A stretch of 37,791 nt of DNA from contig CAYRIY010000028.1 in NCBI GenBank assembly GCA_964424335.1, forward strand, positions 1 through 37,791. Direction: 5' to 3'. How positions within the stretch are numbered: the first letter of the stretch is position 1; every line of letters begins with the position of its first letter. Source of the DNA: CAYRIY01 sp964424335. GTDB taxonomy: Bacteria > Bacillota > Limnochordia > DTU080 > RSA5. Positions 31,756-37,791 of this stretch are shown here, one piece after another. The position numbers and the translations under genes are program-made. Below the pieces are notes generated by a model. The model was not told where the DNA came from, did no database searches, and was given only the letters and a program-made list of their open reading frames with translations.

Positions 31756-34647
31756 GTGCGCCTCTTGATTGCCATTCTTGTTGCGTTTGTGTGCTTGTTT
31801 TCCCCTGTAGATCACGCGTCGGCACTCGAAGCCGCTGACCGCTACTTCCGCTCGGAGACACACGCGGGACACACCTTTGTTTACCGTATGGTGAGCACGG
31901 GTTCAATATCCGTCGAGGGGCCTCAGCCGCACATCGTCACGTTCCAACTCTCCACCGAGGCATCCGTGACGTTTGGGCCAGAGGGCGAGAACGGAGTCAT
32001 CCCATTTTGGATCACGTTTGGTCAACCAACCGCCCAAGGGCTCGACGCATCGGTGGCGCAGGCGCTCGACGCCGCAGAAATTAGCGGGACGCTCCTGGCA
32101 AATGGAGCACTCGCGAGCGTTACGACCCCCGAGGTACTTCAGGAGCTGGGCCTAGACCTCGGCGACCTCATTATCGGACTGGTGGCGCCAAGACCTGACA
32201 ATCCGGCCGACAACGCATGGACCGTTCGCTACGTGCGCCCGAGCCAGCCGACGACAGTGCCGCGCAGCGCCACCCTCGAGGGCACGTTTACGTCACAAGG
32301 GCTAAAGGACTGGGGCAACCGCCTGCTCTGGTCCGTAACTGCACGCTTGCGCGGCGATGCGACGCTGCGCCAAGGGGCCATCACCAATCAGATCCAGGAG
32401 ATCGGGCACGCGCTCTTCTACCTCGATCCGGTCACCGGCGCCACCGAAATGTCGTCGGTCAGCATCATCACCAACATTCGCACAGTCGCAAGGCCCGCTA
32501 GCGACGTCCGCACCAGGATCACGTTGACCACGACCTTTGAGCGTCGGCGCGAGCGCGAGCCAGTGACGCAGCCGACCGTTCCACTTCCGACGGAGACTGC
32601 AGATCCCATTGAGGCTCAACCCGAGGAGGCGCCCGCTGCCATCGAGGAGCAGCTTCCCTCCCCCGAGCCAGTTGATGAGCTGTCACTGGAGCCGGAAGTC
32701 GCGGACGAACCAGGCGAGTCCTCCTCCGCCCCAGAGAGCGCCGCTCCGGCGGATGACGCCATCGTCGACGTAGAAAGTGGCGACGCTCAACCGCAAATCG
32801 AACCAGGGCAGATCGAGTCTGGGTCAGAGCCGGAGCCCGAGCCGGAGTCGGGGGCGGAGCCGGCCCAAACAGAGCCCGAGTCAGTGTCGGATCGGGCCGA
32901 CTCGGCGCCGGTTGAGGTCGAGGCGTCGGAGACGGACGAGCCCGAGGCTTTCGAACTTGAGCCGGCCGAACCGGAGACGGAGTCGGAGCCGATCGAGACC
33001 GAGTCATTTGAATCAGAGTCGATCGATTCCGAGCCCCTTGAGACCGATCCGATTGAGACCGAGTCAATCGAGACCGAGCCTACGACGGCCGAACCTGCAA
33101 ACGTGTACGCCGACCCTGCGGGTCGGTTTAGCGTAACGCTCCCGGATGATTGGCCGACATTGCCGACCCGTCTCACGCTTCGGGGAACCGCTTTTGAAAA
33201 TGACGGAGAGGCCGTTTACGTCTATGTGATGCCGCTGCCAAGCGTCGGCGCCACCGCAGAAAGCATTGCGAGATCCGCGATTACGACGTACCAAGAGACG
33301 CAAGACCTATTCGACGTCGTGAGCGCCCCTAGCCCGACCACGCTCGATTCGCAAGCTGCGTATCAAGCGTTCTATCGATATATGGGGTCTTCGGGCGCCA
33401 TGGTCAGTGAGTGGGCAGTGTTCTCGCGGCGCGGCGACCGGGCGTACTACGTACAGTACGCTCGAGAAGGCGTCCTTGAGAGCGAGCCGATCCCAGACAC
33501 ATTTCTAGCCTTGGTCGATTCCTTTGAGTTTGGCCCCACGCCCTCCGGTCAAGTGGATCCCGACCTACTGGCTGCAAGCCTCGAGCCGTACCAAGACGGA
33601 GCGTTCCGATTGCTCGTGCCGACATTTTGGCCGCTCGTCGACCGCGCAGACGACGGCAGTTCGATTACTTTCGTCGAAATCGGAGGGTTGGGCTACCTCA
33701 CGATATTCGCTCGTGACGGCGCGACAGGCTTTGCGGCAAACGACATCATCGCCGCCTGGCGGAACGAGTGGGCAAAAGAAAGAGAGTTTAAGTTGATCCA
33801 GGACCTGCACCCCGTGCAGATCGACGGGCGTGCGGGTGTGGGCCTCGAGTACAGTTGGCTCGATGAGGGCAACACCGGCTGGACGCGGCGACTGATTGCC
33901 CTTATCGAGGATGACACGCTTTACGCAGTCGCAGTCGATTATGTGACGTCTGGGTACGAGCGTCGCGCCGACACATTGCGGGCAATACTATCCAGTTTTG
34001 AAATCGTCGAAGCTATGATCGAGGACGAATCGGAAGCCGATCATGCCCCGGATTCCGAGGCGCCGCCCGTCCCAACGCCGGAGCCCGAGCCGGAGCCCGA
34101 ACCGGAGCCCCAGCCCGAACAGCCGACAACCCAGCCGCAGGTCGACGAGCGCCTTTTTCGGGAGCCGACGAGCGATGAGAGCGTCATTTTCCTCGGCCGA
34201 GCGCTTACTCGCTACCAGCCGGAGGGTTCGGCGCTGATCCAAGAAGAGTGGATCTCAAACGCTAGAGTCTACGTGCGCGTCGGCAACGACGAGTATCTAG
34301 GCGCCACCGACTCGGATGGCTACATCTATGTCAGCAATCTGCCTCAGCTAAGCGGTGGCGCATTTTACGAGCTCTCTCGAATTGAGGCGCCTATGTTCGG
34401 CTTCCAGCAGCCGGTCGCCATCACGTTCCAACACCTTCAGGTCGGCCAGATCGCTCCGCGCGTCGCCTATCTGGGTATCGTTGAAGTCACGCTCGAGAGC
34501 GACCGTACGCTCTCCGTCGAGTTGCGGCGCCCAGCGGGAGAAGGAGCCGCGAGCCGATCGTCCCTCGAGCATTTCATCAACACGTTTTCTACGTCGGCTT
34601 GGGTTCCCTTCGTGAGGGAGGCCATCGTGTACCGAGACAGGATGTAA
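31756..34647 (+). CDS. Large secreted modular protein with acidic repeats and two PsbP/Mog1-like domains
   Basis: A 963-residue protein with a signal peptide (about residues 1-23, cleavage after HASA). Residues 25-262 form a beta-rich N-terminal domain without a known match. Residues 265-445 are an E/P/S/D/T-rich linker with pentad repeats such as PIETE and SIETE. Two related domains follow: 448-595 (starting YADPAGRFSVTLPDDWP) and 608-755 (starting YQDGAFRLLVPTFWP), which look like the PsbP/DcrB fold. A PEPEPEPEPQPE linker (about 765-790) leads to a C-terminal domain with a carboxypeptidase-regulatory-like strand set (GATDSDGYIYVSNLP). No LPXTG anchor or C-terminal helix is seen. GTG start with GGGGG upstream. 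Confidence 0.75.
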   Translation: MRLLIAILVAFVCLFSPVDHASALEAADRYFRSETHAGHTFVYRMVSTGSISVEGPQPHIVTFQLSTEASVTFGPEGENGVIPFWITFGQPTAQGLDASVAQALDAAEISGTLLANGALASVTTPEVLQELGLDLGDLIIGLVAPRPDNPADNAWTVRYVRPSQPTTVPRSATLEGTFTSQGLKDWGNRLLWSVTARLRGDATLRQGAITNQIQEIGHALFYLDPVTGATEMSSVSIITNIRTVARPASDVRTRITLTTTFERRREREPVTQPTVPLPTETADPIEAQPEEAPAAIEEQLPSPEPVDELSLEPEVADEPGESSSAPESAAPADDAIVDVESGDAQPQIEPGQIESGSEPEPEPESGAEPAQTEPESVSDRADSAPVEVEASETDEPEAFELEPAEPETESEPIETESFESESIDSEPLETDPIETESIETEPTTAEPANVYADPAGRFSVTLPDDWPTLPTRLTLRGTAFENDGEAVYVYVMPLPSVGATAESIARSAITTYQETQDLFDVVSAPSPTTLDSQAAYQAFYRYMGSSGAMVSEWAVFSRRGDRAYYVQYAREGVLESEPIPDTFLALVDSFEFGPTPSGQVDPDLLAASLEPYQDGAFRLLVPTFWPLVDRADDGSSITFVEIGGLGYLTIFARDGATGFAANDIIAAWRNEWAKEREFKLIQDLHPVQIDGRAGVGLEYSWLDEGNTGWTRRLIALIEDDTLYAVAVDYVTSGYERRADTLRAILSSFEIVEAMIEDESEADHAPDSEAPPVPTPEPEPEPEPEPQPEQPTTQPQVDERLFREPTSDESVIFLGRALTRYQPEGSALIQEEWISNARVYVRVGNDEYLGATDSDGYIYVSNLPQLSGGAFYELSRIEAPMFGFQQPVAITFQHLQVGQIAPRVAYLGIVEVTLESDRTLSVELRRPAGEGAASRSSLEHFINTFSTSAWVPFVREAIVYRDRM

Positions 34648-34688
34648 ACTGCCCAACCTAGTGAACACGTCATGGCAATAGGAACGGA

Positions 34689-34719
34689 TTCACAGTGCGC
34701 CGTGGATCAGGCATACAAT
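34689..34719 (+). promoter_or_regulatory. Possible promoter of cysC
   Basis: TTCACA (34689-34694) and TACAAT (34714-34719) are separated by 19 bases, two more than ideal. It is the best candidate between the secreted-protein gene and cysC. Confidence 0.35.
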
Positions 34720-34786
34720 GCGACGTGGCTTTCCGCATTTCAGGGGTTATCGACGCCGCGTTGGCCCGACCCACCCGAGGAGGAAC

Positions 34787-35359
34787 GTGTTCACGTTGAA
34801 GGATGAAAAAGGTTTTACGCTCTGGTTTACTGGCCTTTCAGGCGCGGGAAAATCGACCGTGGCCGAACTTGTCGCCAAAGAGTTGCAATCAAGAGGTCGT
34901 CTCGTGGAAATACTCGATGGCGACGAAGTGCGCCAGCACCTCAGCAAGGGCCTAGGTTTTTCCAAAGAAGACCGAGACACCAACGTACGTCGCATTGCGT
35001 ACGTCGCCAAGCTGCTTACCCGCCACGGAGCTGCCGTTATCACCGCTGCGATCTCCCCCTACCGGGAGACGCGCGCCTGGGCAAGGGAGCAAATTGGTAA
35101 CTTCGTCGAAGTGTACGTCGCCTGCCCACTCGAGGTATGCGCCGATCGGGACGTCAAAGGATTGTACCAAAAGGCGTTTGCCGGCGAAATTCCGCAGTTC
35201 ACAGGGGTCTCAGACCCTTATGAGCCACCGGTGAATCCCGAGTTGATCCTCGAAACCCACCGCGAGACGCCGAGCGAAAGCGCGGCCAAGGTGCTGCACT
35301 GCCTCGAAACCTTGGGCTACTTGCCCGCACGGCATCCGGCCCCTCGGGCTGTCCACTAA
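34787..35359 (+). CDS. cysC: Adenylylsulfate (APS) kinase
   Basis: A 190-residue kinase that phosphorylates APS to PAPS, the activated sulfate used for assimilation or sulfate transfer. Walker A is GLSGAGKST at residues 16-24. The signature DGDEVRQHLSKGLGFSKEDR and NVRRIAYVA follows, then ISPYRETR and KGLYQKAFAGEIPQFTGV. Start: the GTG at 34787 is preceded by GAGGAGGAAC, slightly close; a TTG nine bases further is possible. No ATP sulfurylase, PAPS reductase or sulfotransferase is adjacent, so its pathway here is open. Confidence 0.93.
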   Translation: MFTLKDEKGFTLWFTGLSGAGKSTVAELVAKELQSRGRLVEILDGDEVRQHLSKGLGFSKEDRDTNVRRIAYVAKLLTRHGAAVITAAISPYRETRAWAREQIGNFVEVYVACPLEVCADRDVKGLYQKAFAGEIPQFTGVSDPYEPPVNPELILETHRETPSESAAKVLHCLETLGYLPARHPAPRAVH

Positions 35360-35417
35360 CCGACCGGGAAGCGCTCGATTCGGTATCTAAGACGGTTAAA
35401 CGTTACTCGCGACGAGT

Positions 35418-35450
35418 CGGTGAACGCGCTGGGTCAGCCACCGTTCACCG
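35418..35450. terminator. Hairpin between convergent cysC and receiver genes
   Basis: CGGTGAACG (35418-35426) and CGTTCACCG (35442-35450) are a perfect nine-base pair, and GCTG/CAGC inside extends the stem. It covers the last codons of the receiver gene. No clear T-run follows on either strand, so termination is only a possibility. Confidence 0.4.
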
Positions 35451-35814
35451 CCTTGCCTTTGTTCACCATGTACACGATCCTACTGCGCAAATTGGAAAGC
35501 TCGTGAGGCTTTTGCACCAATGTACAGCGATTGAAAGCAGGTCCGACCCGACTTGATACCGTGTTGCGATCGAATGCGGTGTGAATCAGTACGGGCATGT
35601 CGTACTTGAACGCCCGATTAATGACTGGAAGTGAGAGACGGCCCTGCAGCAGAAGGTCAATCATGACTCCATCTAAGGTTTGATCGTCGACCATTTTCAT
35701 CGCCTCTGGAACACTCTCGGCCTGAGCGCACTGGATGCCAAATTCGGCGAAATACTGCACCAGATGGTCTCGAAGCGAGCCGTGGTCCTCGGCAACGAGG
35801 AGTCTTATCGCCAT
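35434..35814 (-). CDS. Stand-alone response-regulator receiver protein
   Basis: A 126-residue single-domain receiver. All active-site residues are present: Glu9-Asp10 in VAED, phospho-acceptor Asp53 in MIDLLL, Thr79 in LIHTAF, and Lys102 in VQKPHE. There is no output domain and no histidine kinase beside it, which is the Spo0F/CheY kind of arrangement. The usual MPxMDG loop after the Asp is replaced by LQGRLSLPV, so it is a divergent member. The ATG has AGGAGG seven bases upstream. The Spo0E-like gene lies about 170 bases upstream on the same strand. Confidence 0.88.
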   Translation of the reverse strand: MAIRLLVAEDHGSLRDHLVQYFAEFGIQCAQAESVPEAMKMVDDQTLDGVMIDLLLQGRLSLPVINRAFKYDMPVLIHTAFDRNTVSSRVGPAFNRCTLVQKPHELSNLRSRIVYMVNKGKAVNGG

Positions 35815-35983
35815 GTTTCGCCCTCCTTTTCTTGGGGTTGGATTCTATACGTTAAGGAAGACGTGTGGCAGTGGGGACTTTTGGGGTGTTTGGCTGTGAG
35901 TTACATAACCTCCCGATGTCACTTTGGTAGGCCCACTTTCGATCTTCGAAAACCGATTCCTCTCTTAAATCCCTAAATTGAGA

Positions 35984-36184
35984 TTACTTTTTTGAAGAAC
36001 GTTTTATTGCCATCCACTCGTTTAGCAACGCATCGAATTGCTTGGAGATCGTGAGGACCATCGGATCCGACGCGTCGCCGTTCGAGCGTCGGTACGACGA
36101 CAGCAGAAACACTCGCAGGTGCTCCATCTTCGCCTCCAAATCGCGAATACGGCGCTCGCAGTCGCAATTTGCAAGTTGCATCAC
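35984..36184 (-). CDS. Spo0E-like sporulation aspartyl-phosphate phosphatase
   Basis: A protein of about 66 residues with the Spo0E/YnzD two-helix pattern: LEAKMEHLRVFLLSSY, a short loop with DPMVLTISKQFDALLNEW. The SKQFDALL stretch corresponds to the family SQxLDxLI signature, in which the Asp is needed to dephosphorylate Spo0A-P. The GTG at 36184 has AAAGGGG nine bases upstream; an ATG follows it directly, and a longer frame to 36256 is open. Presence of this family implies a sporulation phosphorelay in the organism. It probably shares transcription with the receiver gene downstream. Confidence 0.8.
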   Translation of the reverse strand: MMQLANCDCERRIRDLEAKMEHLRVFLLSSYRRSNGDASDPMVLTISKQFDALLNEWMAIKRSSKK

Positions 36185-36406
36185 GCCTAGCAGCCCCTTT
36201 CGTCCTCCTGGTGTCATCGCCTCGATTGATTTGGAGTGTATTATATTCATCGGCAAGCTTACGCCGCTACTGCAGGATTGATTCCTGGCGCTCCAAGCGT
36301 TTCTCCAATAGTACGTTTGGAACGCGGCAACGCTCTTGTCAATCTGATCATCCTTGGAGGCTCATGACCGCTGACCCCGATCTTGCTCGAACTCCACATC
36401 GGCGAA

Positions 36407-36436
36407 TTGGCGATCAATAACGAATTCTGATATGAT
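36407..36436 (+). promoter_or_regulatory. Promoter-like pair overlapping the DUF3800 start
   Basis: TTGGCG (36407-36412), 18 bases, TATGAT (36431-36436). The -10 box contains the only plausible ATG of the next gene, so either this promoter or that start codon is wrong. Confidence 0.35.
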
Positions 36437-37286
36437 TTTGAGTGATTGTTGGCTCAGAAAACGACGGGGGTGCAGGGTAGGTGATCTAGTTGGGGTAAAG
36501 AAGATCTACTGCGACGAAAGTCGGCAGAATGGTAATCACCAATTCCGGCTGCTGGGGAGTATATGGATTGATAGAGCGGACGGCTGGCCGTTTATAGAGT
36601 CCTATCTCGAAAAGTGCCGCTCTCATGGACGCAGGGATTTCCCTAGTTCGGTCTCTTTCAAGGACTGTCCGTCTCGCCCGGACAAGATCTTCATGCGCTA
36701 TTATGAAGCACTGTTAGACACGTTCTTTGAATACGCCGAACGTGGTTTGGTGGAATGCCGCGTCATTATCGTGTCGAAAGACGAGTTTCGATTCGATCAC
36801 CCCGAACACAACGCTGGAGATTTCGAAACTGGTTTTTCGAAGCTCTACTACCAATTGATCGTACATCGCCTAAGCTATACGGGTAATTACCATGTACGGT
36901 TAGCCCAAAGACCCGTGGACAAGTCAGTGTTTGAAAAGAGCGCGGCAGATCGAGCATTTGAACTGAAGCGGTACTTGAATAATGGCTTCAACGCTCGCTA
37001 TGGAAAGTCCGGTGCTCCACACAGGCGCGTCGTTTCAAGCGTAGAATATCGATCAGCAAAGGATCGGGTATTCATCCAGCTTGCCGACGTGATTATGGGA
37101 GCGATCGGATATCAGTGGAACCTTGAGTTCCTGAAGCCAGGGGCGGCGGCTGGAAAGCAACATTTATGTCGCTACATTTCTACAAAACTTGGCCGAGCGA
37201 GTTTACTTTATACGTCTCCACCGTGGGAGGAGCCCATAAACATTTTTAGATTTACCCCTTCGGAGCATAGAAAAGGCGCCCCGTAG
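36432..37286 (+). CDS. DUF3800 domain protein
   Basis: A 284-residue protein of the DUF3800 family. It starts its domain with KKIYCDESRQNG (Asp-Glu motif near residue 28), has the strand RLLGSIWID, SFKDCPSRPDKIFMRYYEALLD in the middle, and ends with KDRVFIQLADVIMGAIGYQWN, whose Asp is conserved. The fold is thought to be RNase H-like, and members are often found near mobile or defence genes; no activity is proven. There is no ribosome site before the ATG. The DNA is AT-richer than the left block, which suggests recent acquisition. Confidence 0.75.
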   Translation: MILSDCWLRKRRGCRVGDLVGVKKIYCDESRQNGNHQFRLLGSIWIDRADGWPFIESYLEKCRSHGRRDFPSSVSFKDCPSRPDKIFMRYYEALLDTFFEYAERGLVECRVIIVSKDEFRFDHPEHNAGDFETGFSKLYYQLIVHRLSYTGNYHVRLAQRPVDKSVFEKSAADRAFELKRYLNNGFNARYGKSGAPHRRVVSSVEYRSAKDRVFIQLADVIMGAIGYQWNLEFLKPGAAAGKQHLCRYISTKLGRASLLYTSPPWEEPINIFRFTPSEHRKGAP

Positions 37287-37347
37287 TCTAATGACCCCCG
37301 TCCAAGGCTGTACGGGCTTCGATCTACGGCGCGCCATTTGCAACAAT

Positions 37348-37363
37348 GCAAGGAATTCCTTGC
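37348..37363. repeat. Perfect 16-base palindrome
   Basis: GCAAGGAATTCCTTGC is its own reverse complement. It lies about 60 bases after the DUF3800 stop. It could be an operator, a recombination site, or the stem of a hairpin; there is no T-run. Confidence 0.6.
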
Positions 37364-37418
37364 GTTCGTTAGTATAACCGAGGAAGATCACTCAAAGCAT
37401 AACATTCTACGCAAACTG

Positions 37419-37489
37419 TCGCCAAAATGTGCTAGTTCACTTCTTGGCAATGACGATTTTCCCTGCCTTTTCGCCCCTTATTTTGGCGA
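37419..37489. repeat. Spaced inverted repeat, ten-base arms
   Basis: TCGCCAAAAT (37419-37428) and ATTTTGGCGA (37480-37489) are exact complements separated by 51 bases. It has no obvious function. Confidence 0.45.
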
Positions 37490-37553
37490 TTAAACACGGT
37501 TTGCATTCTGGACTCATTTTATCGCGTGGAAATCAACTTGCCAATAGCGGATT

Positions 37554-37724
37554 ATGTCCAATCTTGATCCGTTTCTAATGTCACCATCGCGGCACGGCGT
37601 TTTCGATGTAAACACGAAACTGAATTTCGCGCCCACAAATGATCCGATCGTCAAGCGGTTGTCCTCGGGGCTTACTCTGGTTGGCGGACGTACCCGGATA
37701 TTCGATGACGGGTGGTTGGTGTGA
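37554..37724 (+). CDS. Short open frame, doubtful
   Basis: An ATG opens 56 codons (MSNLDPFLMSPSRHGVFD at the start, DDGWLV at the end) closed by TGA, in a stretch with no other candidate. The composition looks like a real protein fragment, but there is no clear ribosome site and I recognise no family. It may be a gene remnant. Confidence 0.2.
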   Translation: MSNLDPFLMSPSRHGVFDVNTKLNFAPTNDPIVKRLSSGLTLVGGRTRIFDDGWLV

Positions 37725-37791
37725 GCAGCTGAAAACTACGTCGTTGCTCGCATCCCCCTAGACGCGCACGCACCTCCACGGCCTCCCCGTC

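Larger units (their letters stand above)
37287..37791. other. Non-coding right end
   Basis: About 500 bases without a convincing gene. It is AT-richer than the housekeeping block and holds a 16-base palindrome, a spaced ten-base inverted repeat and one short open frame. It may be the remnant of a mobile or defence locus that continues past the window. Confidence 0.5.

Noticed and set aside
32787..33176. Ser/Asp/Gly-rich open frame opposite the acidic linker
   Set aside because: It is the antisense reading of the Glu/Pro/Ser repeats, with no ribosome site; a by-product of biased codons.
37203..37391. 62-codon minus-strand open frame at the right end
   Set aside because: It overlaps the DUF3800 3' end, has an Arg-rich shadow-like composition and contains the palindrome.

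Overview
The window looks like a metagenome-type scaffold (it contains one run of exactly 100 Ns) from a GC-rich, spore-forming Bacillota close to the Bacilli. Grounds: a CodY repressor; a Spo0E-like phosphatase; the darA, ywlE and yqhQ homologues; sigma-A type promoters with AGGAGG ribosome sites and many GTG/TTG starts; and the gene order prfA-prmC-ywlC-mntP-ywlE-rpiB-upp-(wecA/tagO-wecB)-atpZ/I-B-E-F-H-A, which is the Bacillus/Geobacillus order with some members missing. No species call is possible from the sequence alone.

Layout. Positions 1-14430, almost all on the minus strand, form a housekeeping block. Read in transcription order it holds hflX, a YqhQ-like DUF1385 protein, prfA, prmC, a two-domain Sua5, mntP, an arginine-phosphatase-type ywlE, rpiB, upp, the TagO/WecA and WecB pair that starts cell-wall glycopolymer synthesis, and then the F-type ATP synthase operon, which leaves the window inside atpA. 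A single zinc-ribbon gene (8666-9031) lies on the other strand in the middle. Positions 14626-20906 hold dinB, codY (divergent), tRNA-Leu(CAG), family I pyrophosphatase, a PLP aminotransferase and a CPA2/KefB-type antiporter. The N gap is at 21020-21119. Positions 21161-26830 hold the c-di-AMP receptor darA and, facing it, guaB, a CPBP protease, folP and folK, plus a DUF1015 gene. Positions 26831-28240 contain a long non-coding stretch with a promoter-like signal and unusual self-pairing sequence ahead of ccdA.

Positions 28241-37791 are more accessory: a YtvI-like AI-2E family permease, a 714-residue AsmA/TamB-like membrane-anchored protein, a divergent 963-residue secreted modular protein with acidic repeats, an orphan APS kinase, a stand-alone receiver protein, a Spo0E-like phosphatase and a DUF3800 protein in visibly AT-richer DNA. 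The last 500 bases carry no convincing gene.

How the genes fit together: the left block couples energy (ATP synthase), translation termination (RF1 and its methylase), tRNA t6A synthesis, nucleotide salvage and wall precursor supply. The centre holds nutrient sensing: CodY responds to GTP and branched-chain amino acids, GuaB makes the GTP precursor, and DarA reads c-di-AMP. The right part carries sporulation and envelope functions. The most interesting places are the divergent AsmA-like/secreted-protein pair, the receiver/Spo0E pair, and the structured non-coding region at 27016-27267.
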